A DNA stretch of 64,000 nt, taken from positions 124,001-188,000 of the forward strand of contig QUJQ01000001.1 of assembly GCA_003480725.1 (NCBI GenBank), read 5' to 3'. The stretch comes from Clostridiaceae bacterium AM27-36LB (GTDB taxonomy: Bacteria; Bacillota; Clostridia; Lachnospirales; Lachnospiraceae). Both the position numbers and the translations under genes were made by a program. Position 1 is the first letter of the stretch. Every line of letters begins with the position of its first letter. Shown piece after piece: positions 25,474 through 33,738 of this stretch. The notes below the pieces were generated by a model. It ran no database searches. It had not been told where the DNA came from and worked only from the letters and a program-made list of their open reading frames with translations.

Positions 25474-25803
25474 TCAATCCTTTGGTCTGGCTGCCAGCAG
25501 CAGCTTTTTGTATTCTTCAATCTTGGCCAGTTCCTCTGGCGTAAAGTTCTCACCATCTTTGTGCGCGGCGATGGTATCAGAACTTGTGTTTTTGGCTTCT
25601 ATCTTTCCATCGACTAAAGCATCGGCACTTATTCCGAGAGAATCACATATTTTAATTAGATTATCAACACTGGCCTTTCTGACTCCACGTTTAAAAATAC
25701 TATCGAGAGTAGAGTAGGGCATTTCTAATTGAGTAGTAAATTCTCTTACACTTTTATATTTGGAGAGAATTAAATCTTTTAACAAGTCTTCAGATAATCC
25801 CAT
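25474..25803 (-). CDS. Phage repressor, CI/XRE type
   Basis: 109 residues with an N-terminal helix-turn-helix (VREFTTQLEMPYSTLDSIFKRG...SVDNLIKICDSLGIS) and a short acidic tail. AGGAGG precedes the chosen ATG. It is transcribed leftward with ImmA and divergent from the Cro-like gene, across an operator region with CGAAATATCG-type palindromes. Confidence 0.88.
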   Translation of the reverse strand: MGLSEDLLKDLILSKYKSVREFTTQLEMPYSTLDSIFKRGVRKASVDNLIKICDSLGISADALVDGKIEAKNTSSDTIAAHKDGENFTPEELAKIEEYKKLLLAARPKD

Positions 25804-25846
25804 GTATTTTCCTCCTTTAGCTGAAATTATCGTAACATGTCCATAA

Positions 25847-25939
25847 CGAAATATCAACAATTTTTTATGAAAATTCATAAATCTTTATTGACATTACCGA
25901 AATATCGGTTATAATGAAAACATAATTAACGAATATTCG
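25847..25939. promoter_or_regulatory. Lysogeny switch region: early promoter and operators
   Basis: Rightward promoter TTGACA (25888-25893), 16 bases, TATAAT (25910-25915). The spacer is filled by palindrome ACCGAAATATCGGT (25896-25909). Related sites are CGAATATTCG (25930-25939) and half-site CGAAATATC (25847-25855). Repressor bound to the central site would occlude the promoter. Confidence 0.7.
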
Positions 25940-25956
25940 GAAACGAGGTGATTGAA

Positions 25957-26166
25957 TTGCGTTATTCAAATTTGATAGGAGAGTTGGCAAAAAGAAAGGT
26001 AAGCAAAGAGAAAATTTCTGAATGCTTAAAAATTCACAGAAATAGTGTGACATACAAATTAAACGGTGGAACCTTTTCCGTGGAGGAGGCTGTACAGATT
26101 AGAGATACATTTTTCCCAGAATGCTCGCTGGAATATCTTTTCGCCACAGAGGAGCAGAAGGAGTAG
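25957..26166 (+). CDS. Cro-like/phage antirepressor-type HTH protein
   Basis: 69 residues from a TTG start (GAGGTG six bases upstream); a GTG nine bases earlier is the alternative. Sequence RYSNLIGELAKRKVSKEKISECLKIHRNSVTYKLNGG is a short XRE-type helix-turn-helix, the usual first rightward gene of Lachnospiraceae phages. Confidence 0.8.
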   Translation: MRYSNLIGELAKRKVSKEKISECLKIHRNSVTYKLNGGTFSVEEAVQIRDTFFPECSLEYLFATEEQKE

Positions 26167-26172
26167 GAGAAG

Positions 26173-26379
26173 ATGGAAACGAGGATCATTCGATCAGTAG
26201 ATTCTCAAGGAAGGACGGTGGAAGAAATCCACCATCCAGATGGAACTATAGAGATCACCACCTATATGGGACATGCTATTGAGAATCACCTCATGCGAGA
26301 AGAATCAAAAAGTATAGCTCGGGCAGTATCTCCTTTTATTTTATTGATTGTTGGATACTTAATCGGAAAATTTATGTAA
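26173..26379 (+). CDS. Small membrane protein of the early region
   Basis: 68 residues: a polar, His- and Thr-rich first half and one C-terminal membrane helix (AVSPFILLIVGYLIGKFM). It begins seven bases after the Cro-like gene. No family recognised. Confidence 0.55.
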   Translation: METRIIRSVDSQGRTVEEIHHPDGTIEITTYMGHAIENHLMREESKSIARAVSPFILLIVGYLIGKFM

Positions 26380-26943
26380 TTTAGCTCGGACTACGTGCTT
26401 AGAACGTTTGGCTGTTTTAAATATTACATAGATTTTGAGCGGATTTTCTTTTTCATATGGGAAATATGGGATGAATCCGTAACCTTCAAACGAGTCAAAA
26501 GCCTGTAAACGTAGAGGTGCTTCAAATTGTTTATTCATTGGAAATGAAACATATGATTTTGGATTCAATAAGTGTTTGGCAGGGGGAGCATTTTTCTGAA
26601 GGAGTTTTATAGAATCCGATTCATCATATTTTTCAAATCTTGAGTAGTGTTTGCCTACTGCTAAGTATGCATCGTGTATGGTTATAGGATTTACAGATTT
26701 ATTACAGATTTCCATATGAATCAAGCCTTGATATTTGGATGAGTAAGTTTTAGCTGTTATTGGCTCAAAAAATATACATTCTGGCTTGAAAAAACCGATT
26801 TTTAGGCAATATCTTTCTCGATACAGACGATAAAGATTTATTACAAGTCCAAGACAACCGGTAATGCATCCGATTAAAGCAATTGTTTGGGTTAGATCAA
26901 GAGTTAAATTCTGTGTGTTCAAAGTAAAAATTCTTCCTTTCAT
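26359..26943 (-). CDS. Membrane-anchored protein of unknown function
   Basis: 194 residues from the chosen ATG: a membrane helix near residues 16-36 (TIALIGCITGCLGLVINLY), then a beta-rich domain with VNPITIHDAYLAVG. Its end overlaps the convergent small membrane protein by 21 bases. No clear ribosome binding site was found, so the start is uncertain. An opposite-strand gene in the early region is a typical place for a lysogenic accessory gene. Confidence 0.5.
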   Translation of the reverse strand: MKGRIFTLNTQNLTLDLTQTIALIGCITGCLGLVINLYRLYRERYCLKIGFFKPECIFFEPITAKTYSSKYQGLIHMEICNKSVNPITIHDAYLAVGKHYSRFEKYDESDSIKLLQKNAPPAKHLLNPKSYVSFPMNKQFEAPLRLQAFDSFEGYGFIPYFPYEKENPLKIYVIFKTAKRSKHVVRAKLHKFSD

Positions 26944-27025
26944 ACTTGGCTTTGGCAGAAGCCTGTAAGGAGAGGATAGCACAACTACATAACAGAAGCA
27001 AATGGCATCTGCCAAGATGCCGCAA

Positions 27026-27108
27026 GGACCTGTAGTTCAATGGCAGAACAGCGTAGCGCTACATAAAACAGGGAGAGCAAGATTCGGGTTCGAATCCCGG
27101 CAGGTCCA
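27026..27108 (+). tRNA. tRNA-like gene with abnormal anticodon arm
   Basis: A 7-bp acceptor stem (GGACCTG/CAGGTCC), D arm (GTTC-AATGGCA-GAAC) and T arm (TCGGG-TTCGAAT-CCCGG, one G-U) are intact. The 34 bases between D and T arms (27050-27083) do not form a standard 5-bp anticodon stem with a 7-base loop, so no anticodon can be assigned. It may be a degenerate phage tRNA or a tRNA mimic. The acceptor and D arms resemble tRNA-Gly. Confidence 0.5.
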
Positions 27109-27177
27109 CTAGGGTATAGCTGCAGGTACCCAAAGAATACTCAGTATCTTTTCCCATGGTTTATTACTGCAGCAGTC

Positions 27178-27220
27178 GCAGAGCTGGTTTCATAGGGGTA
27201 TGGAGTTTTTCCAGCTCTGC
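27178..27220. repeat. Perfect 10-bp inverted repeat
   Basis: GCAGAGCTGG, 23 bases, CCAGCTCTGC in the gap between the tRNA-like gene and the next small gene. There is no T run for termination; it may be an RNA structure or protein site. Nothing else is seen in 27109-27280. Confidence 0.45.
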
Positions 27221-27292
27221 CACTAAGAAAGATGTACAACCGGTTTTACATATGATGTAACAAGTCAACAGGTCACATGAAAGGAGAGGCTT

Positions 27293-27454
27293 ATGCAGAA
27301 AGAATTTATGATCGGCCACACCCACATTATCATGGATGATTCGTGCTGTGTTCCGCCGGAAGAGCGGGCGAAGATCATGCAGCGTGTGTCCAACACCCTG
27401 TATCAGGGCTTGCTTCTGGAGGAAGAAAAGAGAAAAAAGAATGAAAGTGCTTAA
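27293..27454 (+). CDS. Small phage protein, 53 residues
   Basis: MQKEFMIGHTHIIMDDSCC start, helical charged end (EEEKRKKNESA). Excellent ribosome binding site (AAAGGAGAGG). Unknown function. It overlaps the next gene by 14 bases. Confidence 0.6.
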   Translation: MQKEFMIGHTHIIMDDSCCVPPEERAKIMQRVSNTLYQGLLLEEEKRKKNESA

Positions 27455-27608
27455 GAGATTAACAGAATTTATCACATTTATGGCATCGCTGTGCTGCCTG
27501 TCTGGTATCGATGCACAGCTGTGGCAGGCGGTACCCGGACTGCTTCTGCTGGGTCTCTTCGTGGCAGAGTTAGCAACATGGGAGGATGGTGTATGCGAAG
27601 AGTGGTAG
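27441..27608 (+). CDS. Small membrane protein, 55 residues
   Basis: Two short hydrophobic stretches (FITFMASLCCLSG and VPGLLLLGLFVAEL). It starts inside the previous gene and ends 16 bases inside the following transglycosylase gene, a tightly packed phage operon. No family recognised. Confidence 0.5.
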   Translation: MKVLKRLTEFITFMASLCCLSGIDAQLWQAVPGLLLLGLFVAELATWEDGVCEEW

Positions 27609-28081
27609 GAACTATTGTTTTAATTTTACTGATGTGGTGTTTCGGTCTGGCGTTGATCGTACAGGCCGAGCACAGCCGGCAGGATGATTGGACGGAATAT
27701 ATTGAACTGATCTGCCTGGACTCGAAGATCTGCCCGGAGCTGGTGGAAGCAATCATCGAAAAGGAATCCAGCTGGGATCCGACTGCAGTCAATGGTGACT
27801 GCGTAGGTCTCATGCAGGTGGATCAGATCATCCACTGGCGGAGAGCCCAGGAGCTTAACTGTCTGGATCTGATGGATCCATACGACAATATCAGGGTCGG
27901 GGTCAGCATCCTGGAAGATCTGGCAGAACGATACGAGGATCCGGCAGCAGCGCTTATGTTTTATAACGCCGGGTACTCGGACAAGCTCGGAATCCGGGCA
28001 TATGAAAATGGTGTGATCAGCAGTTATGCCAGTGAAATTCTGGAGCGAGCTGCTGAGCTTGAAAGATTACATGGGAAGTGA
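27593..28081 (+). CDS. Lytic transglycosylase-like (SLT domain) protein
   Basis: 162 residues: an N-terminal membrane anchor or signal (residues 5-24) and an SLT/lysozyme-like domain with catalytic Glu in IIEKESSWDP (Glu58), VGLMQVD and AALMFYNAGYS. Such enzymes cleave peptidoglycan. Being in the early region rather than the lysis cassette, it may work in entry exclusion or cell-wall remodelling. GGGAGG upstream of the ATG. Confidence 0.8.
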   Translation: MRRVVGTIVLILLMWCFGLALIVQAEHSRQDDWTEYIELICLDSKICPELVEAIIEKESSWDPTAVNGDCVGLMQVDQIIHWRRAQELNCLDLMDPYDNIRVGVSILEDLAERYEDPAAALMFYNAGYSDKLGIRAYENGVISSYASEILERAAELERLHGK

Positions 28082-28091
28082 GGTATGGGAA

Positions 28092-28494
28092 ATGAACTTG
28101 AAGATGATCAACAGAGAGGCAGCGCTGGATGCCATCGAGGATGGTAAAGATGTCTATATTATCCGTCCGGTATCGCTGGACAGTGCAGTGCTGCTGCGGG
28201 ATCTGCTAAAGCTTGAGTTTGCGATCGAGGAGCCAGAGATCTGCAGGGGCACCGATGCTCCGGAACCTCCGAAAGAGGCGGGGGGGGGGGAAAACCTCTG
28301 CCAGGAAGAAACTGGACTGGGGAAAGATAGAAGCCCTGGACAAGGCTGGCTGGAGTGCCGAGCAGATCGCAGATGAGATGGGCGCGACAGTTGGAACGAT
28401 TTGTGTGGGTCTGTCAAAGAGACGGAAAGGAGCGGAGAATGGGAAAACTGAGACCGGAAAGACCGACACTGGCACAGAAGAAGGCAATCAGTAG
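28092..28494 (+). CDS. HTH-containing phage protein interrupted by a G11 tract
   Basis: The first frame gives MNLKMINREAALDAIEDGKD...PPKEAGGG, then leaves frame at 11 consecutive Gs (28280-28290) and stops at 28376. One base fewer (G10) would continue into KTSARKKLDWGKIEALDKAGWSAEQIADEMG...LSKRRK and run to 28494, a Lys-rich linker and a helix-turn-helix that otherwise has no start. The whole would be about 133 residues. A phase-variable tract, a ribosomal slip site or a sequencing error are all possible. The start has AGG and GGGAA upstream. Confidence 0.6.
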
Positions 28495-28597
28495 AGCCGG
28501 GCTGTTACCAGATAACTGGATGGTCCTGGATGACGGATCGGTATCGATGGTGATCCTGAGCCGGAAGTCCGGCCAGAGAAGAGTGATTTCAAAGTAG
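28439..28597 (+). CDS. DUF6906-like small phage protein
   Basis: 52 residues: RPTLAQKKAISRAGLLPDNWMVLDDG and a basic end (SRKSGQRRVISK). This is the pattern of the DUF6906 family, frequent in Lachnospiraceae phages, with no known function. GGAG upstream. It overlaps the second half of the interrupted HTH gene in another frame. Confidence 0.75.
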   Translation: MGKLRPERPTLAQKKAISRAGLLPDNWMVLDDGSVSMVILSRKSGQRRVISK

Positions 28598-28611
28598 GAG
28601 GATAAGGGAAA

Positions 28612-28896
28612 ATGGAAAAACCAACAAAGGCACTTTTACCTGAGATTTTTAATACCAAAACTGATGAAGATTTTGCAAAAGTTATTGAGGAAGCAGCGAC
28701 AGTTTACGCCAATTTAATTGTTGAACTGGTGCAGTCTTTTCCAGAGAAGGACCTTCCGGTGATCTTATTTGCACTTAGGTCTGTGGAAGAAGCATTTGCG
28801 GAACTTTCTCCAGCATCGAAAGTCTTGTCAGATAAGATAGGTAAAGGTCTGAATAGACAGGTAATAGTATGCACCACAGAAGGAGAGGATGTATAA
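28612..28896 (+). CDS. Hypothetical phage protein, 94 residues
   Basis: Acidic, mostly helical protein (TDEDFAKVIEEAATVYANLIVELVQSF). Ribosome binding site AGGAGG. No family recognised. It precedes the replication/recombination genes in the same direction. Confidence 0.6.
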   Translation: MEKPTKALLPEIFNTKTDEDFAKVIEEAATVYANLIVELVQSFPEKDLPVILFALRSVEEAFAELSPASKVLSDKIGKGLNRQVIVCTTEGEDV

Positions 28897-28900
28897 GACC

Positions 28901-29398
28901 ATGGAAAGTTTATATGAGTTGACAGAGCAGTATGCTGCAGTGCGGGACATGCTGTTTGATGAAGATGTGGATGAGCAGGTGATCAATGACACGCTGGAGA
29001 GCATTGAAGGTGCTATTGAGGTGAAAGCAGACAACTATGCGAAGATCATCCGTGAGATGAATGCAACTGCAGCAGTGATCAAGCAGGAAGAAGTCAGGCT
29101 GGCAGCAAGGAGAAAGTCACTGGAGAACAGATCAGCAGCACTGAAGGACCGTCTGGAAGAGAATATGCGCTTTATTGACAAGAAGAAGTTCAAGACGGAT
29201 CTGTTTTCCTTCAATATCCAGACCAATGGTGGTCTGCAGCCTTTACAGGTATCGGATGACATCAATGATATTCCGAGAAAATTCCTGGTGCAGGCAGATC
29301 CTGAACCAAACAATGCAGCTATCAGAGAGTACCTGAAGAATCATGAAGTAGAATGGGCAAAACTTCTCCCGCGTGGGGAGAGTCTGCGAATCAGATAG
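28901..29398 (+). CDS. Siphovirus Gp157 family protein
   Basis: 165 residues with the Gp157 pattern: SLYELTEQYAAV start, a central coiled coil (VKADNYAKIIREMNATAAVIKQEEVRLAARRKSLENR) and DIPRKFLVQ/EPNNAAIREYLK near the end. Gp157 of S. thermophilus phage Sfi is linked to phage resistance and genetically to recombination genes. The inner ATG was chosen because an ATG 12 bases earlier lies almost on the ribosome binding site. Confidence 0.82.
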   Translation: MESLYELTEQYAAVRDMLFDEDVDEQVINDTLESIEGAIEVKADNYAKIIREMNATAAVIKQEEVRLAARRKSLENRSAALKDRLEENMRFIDKKKFKTDLFSFNIQTNGGLQPLQVSDDINDIPRKFLVQADPEPNNAAIREYLKNHEVEWAKLLPRGESLRIR

Positions 29399-29411
29399 GA
29401 GGAGAAAGATT

Positions 29412-30071
29412 GTGGGATTACCTGTATTGATTTACGGAAAGTCTGGCAGCGGAAAGAGCCGGAGCTTGAAGTTCTTTGATGAGAAAGAAATTGTGTTGCT
29501 GAATACCGAGCGGAAGGAATTACCCTTCCGCAAGCGGTTCGTAAAGACTGGTGCCACGGATGATATCAATAAAATCATTGCTACGATCAACAAGAATCCG
29601 GAAAAGGTTTTCGTGATCGATGATGCCGGTTATATTATGACGCATCTTTTCATGTCACAGCACCGGAATAAGAAAGGAAATGCATCCTTTGAAATGTATG
29701 ACGATATTGCAGATGCAATGTACGGTCTGGTGAAGCGGATCAAGACAGAGGTGACCGCTCCTGACAAGATTGTTTACATTATTTTCCATGAGGATACAGA
29801 TGACTTTGGTGTATCCAGACTTCGTACCATTGGAAAACAGTTGGATCGGAAGGTATGCCTGGAGGGAATGGTTACGATCTGTATCCGCTGTATGAGTGAG
29901 AATGGAAATCATTTTTTCCGGACAGTGACCGATGGATCCGACATCACCAAGACTCCAGAAGATATGTTTCCGGAGCCAGAGATTGAGAACAACCTGAAAG
30001 TAGTTGATGATACTATCCGTGATTTTTACGGGTGGGAAAAATATGAATCCAAGGAGGAAGAGCAGGAATGA
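29412..30071 (+). CDS. Sak4-like phage recombination ATPase
   Basis: 219 residues from a GTG start with AGGAGG eight bases upstream. Walker A GKSGSGKS at residues 9-16, Walker B-like VFVIDDAGY near 68, and KIVYIIFHEDTDDFG. This is the AAA/RecA-like single-domain ATPase (Sak4/Erf neighbour) that loads or replaces annealases in phage recombination. It sits between Gp157 and an SSB-like protein, the classical arrangement. Its end overlaps the next gene by four bases. Confidence 0.78.
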   Translation: MGLPVLIYGKSGSGKSRSLKFFDEKEIVLLNTERKELPFRKRFVKTGATDDINKIIATINKNPEKVFVIDDAGYIMTHLFMSQHRNKKGNASFEMYDDIADAMYGLVKRIKTEVTAPDKIVYIIFHEDTDDFGVSRLRTIGKQLDRKVCLEGMVTICIRCMSENGNHFFRTVTDGSDITKTPEDMFPEPEIENNLKVVDDTIRDFYGWEKYESKEEEQE

Positions 30072-30688
30072 TTAAGAAACCAGTAGGATATGATGAAGCG
30101 GCAGCTTATACAGGAGAGTTCCAGCAGTTGCCGAAAGGGAAGTATGTTTGTGTGATCAAGCAGGTTTCTATACAGGAATCCAGAAATGGAAACCAGCAGT
30201 TTGTGATCTTGTTTGATATTGCAGAGGGCGAGTATAAGGACTTCTACAAAAAGATGTTTGATGGGGATAAAGCACAGAATCCCAAGGATGCCAAGTGGAG
30301 AGGTGTATACAAGCAGAACATGGAAGGAAAAGGTCTTCCATGGTTCAAGGGTATCATTACGTCCATTGAGCGTTCCAATAATATTTCTTTCCGGTGGGAT
30401 CAGGAGAAGAATGAAGACAGCCTGAGAGGAAAGAAATTCGGAGGCATTTTCTGGAGACGTCAGTATGAAGCCGCCAACGGCAACCGTCCATTTGCGACAG
30501 AACTCTATCAGATCCGTAGCGTTGAAGGCTTAAAAGATGCGGAAGTTCCGGAAGACAAACTTCTCCCGGAAGGATCAGCACCGACAGCTTCAACTCCTGC
30601 AGTAACGGATCCGGCGCATCCGCTGAGCGGTGACGATGGATTTATAAACATTCCGGACGGTATCGATGAGGAGCTGCCGTTTATGTAA
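30068..30688 (+). CDS. Phage single-stranded DNA-binding-like protein (DUF669-like)
   Basis: 206 residues: an OB-type N-terminal region (LPKGKYVCVIKQVSIQESRNGNQQFVILFDI), a Pro/Thr linker and a C-terminal acidic tip ending DEELPFM, closely like the SSB tail (DDDIPF) that recruits partner proteins. This position beside the Sak4-like ATPase and primase supports an SSB role in replication and recombination. Confidence 0.72.
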   Translation: MIKKPVGYDEAAAYTGEFQQLPKGKYVCVIKQVSIQESRNGNQQFVILFDIAEGEYKDFYKKMFDGDKAQNPKDAKWRGVYKQNMEGKGLPWFKGIITSIERSNNISFRWDQEKNEDSLRGKKFGGIFWRRQYEAANGNRPFATELYQIRSVEGLKDAEVPEDKLLPEGSAPTASTPAVTDPAHPLSGDDGFINIPDGIDEELPFM

Positions 30689-30745
30689 TAGTCGCTTCCG
30701 TCACGGGGTGTGGATTGAAATATGTAAAAAACGGAGGACGCGCAT

Positions 30746-31243
30746 ATGACAGTAGAAGAGATCAAGCAGACATATTCCATGCGCGATATCCTGGACCGGT
30801 ATGGAATCCATGTGAACCGGAGCGGTTTCGCGAGCTGCCCGTTTCACACTGGTGACCGTACTCCGAGTCTGAAAGTTTATAAGAATGATTTTTATTGTTT
30901 TGCCTGTGGAGCTCATGGGGATATTTTCACGTTTGTCCAGAAGATGGATAACCTGACTTTCAGGGAAGCATTCCAGCTTTTGGGTGGAAACTATGAGAAA
31001 TCCACAGTAGCCGCCCGCATGAAGATCTATCATGCACAGAAAGCGCGGGAGATGGAGGCTAAGCGCAGAGCGGCAGCCTGGAAAAAAGTAAAAGATAATC
31101 TGGGGGCCATAGGGCGGCTCAGAGAGGAGATCCCTAAGCTGGAACCGTTCAGTGATGAGTGGTGTGAGGCTCAGAATGAGATGCTCCAGCAGCTTGCCCT
31201 ATTTGACTATATGCAGGAAGAGGATGGACTATGGAGCCATTAA
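30746..31243 (+). CDS. CHC2 zinc-finger DNA primase-type protein
   Basis: 165 residues. The CHC2 zinc finger occupies residues 27-60 (CPFHTGDRTPSLKVY...FYCFACGAHGDIF) and is followed by a helical region. Only the DNA-recognition part of a primase is present, with no TOPRIM domain, so it likely works with the downstream DUF927 protein. Overlaps that gene by 13 bases. Confidence 0.85.
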   Translation: MTVEEIKQTYSMRDILDRYGIHVNRSGFASCPFHTGDRTPSLKVYKNDFYCFACGAHGDIFTFVQKMDNLTFREAFQLLGGNYEKSTVAARMKIYHAQKAREMEAKRRAAAWKKVKDNLGAIGRLREEIPKLEPFSDEWCEAQNEMLQQLALFDYMQEEDGLWSH

Positions 31244-33105
31244 ATCAATTAACGAAAACAAGTATCCTGGACGAACGAATCTTCACAGAGCTGTTTGACC
31301 AGGAGGATGAGATATATAAAGCCAAGCTTATGATTTCACTGGAAGAGCGGGCAGAAGAGCTGGGTGTTAAGACAAAGTTCCGGACGCTTCTGAACGCATA
31401 TAAGCGGGTAGAAAAAGAGACGAAAAAGAAGAGCAGCCGACATGCATGTCTGGTTGAGAACTGGACAAATTTCACAGGTCCTTATGATCGGATGCAGTGC
31501 AAGTCCTGGCAGGCATCAGATGAAGGTATCTATCTGTATAACCCAAACAGCGGGATTCTGGACATTGTAGCCTGTTATCATCCAATCCTTCCGGTGGAAC
31601 GGATGAAGAACCTAGAGACTGGAGAGGAACGGATCAAGCTGGCATATAAGAGAAACAAGCGGTGGAATGAGATCATTGTTCCGAAGACTATGGTGACATC
31701 AGCCAGCAAGATTGTGGCGCTGTCTGGCCGCGGTATTTCCGTGACCAGTGAAAATGCAAAGTTTTTGGTCCGTTATCTGGCAGATGTGGAAAATGCCAAT
31801 GATGATGCAATCAATGTACAGTATTCCAGCGCCAAGCTGGGCTGGATCCAGGGCGGGTTCCTGCCATATGACACGGAGATTGTGTTTGATGGGGATACCC
31901 GTTACGGTCAGATCTATGATAGCATCCAGCAGGTCGGGAGCAGGAACCGGTGGTTTGAGTATGTGTCTGGACTTCGGAAGACAAAGCGTCTGGAGATCAA
32001 GCTGTTGTTGGCTGCATCTTTTGCCAGTGTATTGGTGCAGCCTTTGTCCGGGCTTCCGTTCTTCGTGGACCTCTGGGGCGAGACAGAGGGCGGTAAATCC
32101 GTCACGTTGGCCGTAGCAGCTTCTGTGTGGGCTTGCCCGGAGGAAAATACATATATCAAGGACTATAAGGGAACAGATGTGGGTCTGGAAGTGATTTGTG
32201 ATCTGTTGAATCATCTGCCGCTGATATTGGATGACAGCAGCAAGAAGAACCGGAAGCTGGAAGAAAACTTTGAAGGCCTTGTATACGATCTGTGTTCCGG
32301 AAAAGGAAAGACGAGATCCAACAAGGAGCTTTCCATCAACCGGGAAAACCACTGGAAGAACTGTATCCTGACCAACGGAGAACGTCCCCTGAGCTCCTAT
32401 GTGACACAGGGAGGAGCTATTAACCGTATTCTGGAACTGGAATGCGGTGCGAAGGTTTACGACAATCCTGGCGAGGTAATGGAGCTTATCTGTAAGAACT
32501 ATGGGTATGCTGGCAGGGAGTTCGTGGATTTGATCAAAGATTTGGGAATCCCCAAGATCAAGGAAATCCAGAAGGGCTTCCTGGAGGAACTGTCCGATGA
32601 TGAGAAGATGCAGAAGCAGAGCCTATCTATGTCGATTATCTTGACTGCAGATAAGCTGGCTACAGATTATCTGTTCAAGGATGGTCAGTATATCAGCATG
32701 GAAGAGGCAAAGGAGATCCTTACGGATCGGAGCGCTTTGTCGGACAATGAGAGATGCTATGAGTATCTCATGGATAAGATTGCCATGAATCCGGCCAGAT
32801 TCGAGAGTACCGTAGAGACTCTGGAAAAGTGGGGAATGATCAGCGACGGATATGCCATTATCATCCCTGTAGCATTTGACGGATTGTGTAAAAGTGGTGG
32901 ATTTTCAAAGGCAGCATTTCTGTCTTGGGCAGACAGGAAAGGACTTTTGCAGACTGATGGCAATAGAAAAACGAAGAACAAGAAGATTAATGGACGTTCC
33001 CAGCGTTGTGTTTTTTTGAAGATGAACAATAGGGAAGAAAAGCAGGAAGATAGCGAATTTCATTCTGTCAGCACATATGAACAGGAGGAACTGCCCTTTG
33101 ATTAA
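31231..33105 (+). CDS. DUF927 phage replication ATPase/helicase-like protein
   Basis: 624 residues of the DUF927 type. A helicase-like P-loop reads WGETEGGKSVT near residue 285, followed by DDSSKKNR (Walker B-like ILDDSS) and a conserved ILTNGERPLS sensor segment. Members are found with CHC2 primases in phages and ICEs and are thought to unwind DNA at replication start. It is followed immediately by the iteron region. Confidence 0.85.
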   Translation: MEPLNQLTKTSILDERIFTELFDQEDEIYKAKLMISLEERAEELGVKTKFRTLLNAYKRVEKETKKKSSRHACLVENWTNFTGPYDRMQCKSWQASDEGIYLYNPNSGILDIVACYHPILPVERMKNLETGEERIKLAYKRNKRWNEIIVPKTMVTSASKIVALSGRGISVTSENAKFLVRYLADVENANDDAINVQYSSAKLGWIQGGFLPYDTEIVFDGDTRYGQIYDSIQQVGSRNRWFEYVSGLRKTKRLEIKLLLAASFASVLVQPLSGLPFFVDLWGETEGGKSVTLAVAASVWACPEENTYIKDYKGTDVGLEVICDLLNHLPLILDDSSKKNRKLEENFEGLVYDLCSGKGKTRSNKELSINRENHWKNCILTNGERPLSSYVTQGGAINRILELECGAKVYDNPGEVMELICKNYGYAGREFVDLIKDLGIPKIKEIQKGFLEELSDDEKMQKQSLSMSIILTADKLATDYLFKDGQYISMEEAKEILTDRSALSDNERCYEYLMDKIAMNPARFESTVETLEKWGMISDGYAIIIPVAFDGLCKSGGFSKAAFLSWADRKGLLQTDGNRKTKNKKINGRSQRCVFLKMNNREEKQEDSEFHSVSTYEQEELPFD

Positions 33106-33312
33106 GGTTACCAGGTTACCAAAATTACCAGGTTACCACCCAAAAACGTGTACATATATACAAATAAAAATCTCAAATATTTCAATTATTTTCCCCTATA
33201 TAGGAAAAAGTGTGGGTAACTTGGTAATTTGGTAACCAGATAAGGAAAATCGTTGAAAATACAATGTTTTTTAGGTTACCACTGAATATACCAATTTGGT
33301 AACGCGGTAACC
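33106..33312. repeat. Iteron cluster, candidate prophage replication origin
   Basis: Ten copies of GGTTACC or its complement GGTAACC: six exact (33106, 33114, 33131, 33231, 33274, 33306) and four one-off (33124, 33215, 33223, 33298). Within clusters spacing is 7-10 bases. A strongly AT-rich stretch (33141-33210) lies between the first two clusters, like an unwinding element. It is flanked by primase/helicase genes on the left and a nuclease and helicase on the right. No open frame covers it. Confidence 0.6.
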
Positions 33313-33324
33313 ACAGGAGGATGT

Positions 33325-33738
33325 ATGAGTAATAAATCATCAGGCAACGCATTCGAGCATGACCTAGCGCAGTATATGTCCAGACGCGGCTGGTGGGCGC
33401 ATATATTTCAGGACAATCGCAACGGGCAGCCATTTGATATTGTGCTTGCAAAGGATGGGAAGACACAGGTAGGCGACTGTAAGGTGTGCGAGGACGATGT
33501 GTTCCGCTTAAGCCGTATGGAACCGAATCAGATCAGTGCTATGACATACTGGATGGAATGTGGCAATGAAGATCCATGGTACTTTATCCTGCTGGAGATG
33601 TCTGATCTGGTTGTAAGTATAAAATTCAGTGATCTTATGAAGGCAAGGAAGGCAGGTGTGAAATCGCTGAATGCAGATCAGATGCAGGAGATGGGTGAGC
33701 TGCTATGCAGAGATTGGGAGAAACGGAAATGGAAGTAA
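33325..33738 (+). CDS. Holliday-junction-resolvase-like PD-(D/E)XK nuclease
   Basis: 137 residues: GNAFEHDLAQYMSRRGWWAH, then GQPFDIVLAKDGKTQVGDCKV, matching the Glu ... Asp ... (E/D)xK order of the restriction-enzyme-like nuclease fold used by Hjc and phage resolvases (here D-C-K in place of E-x-K). Likely resolves or trims branched replication intermediates. AGGAGG upstream. Confidence 0.72.
   Translation: MSNKSSGNAFEHDLAQYMSRRGWWAHIFQDNRNGQPFDIVLAKDGKTQVGDCKVCEDDVFRLSRMEPNQISAMTYWMECGNEDPWYFILLEMSDLVVSIKFSDLMKARKAGVKSLNADQMQEMGELLCRDWEKRKWK

Noticed and set aside
33106..33312. CRISPR array
   Set aside because: Units are only seven bases, in both orientations, with irregular spacing and no cas genes.
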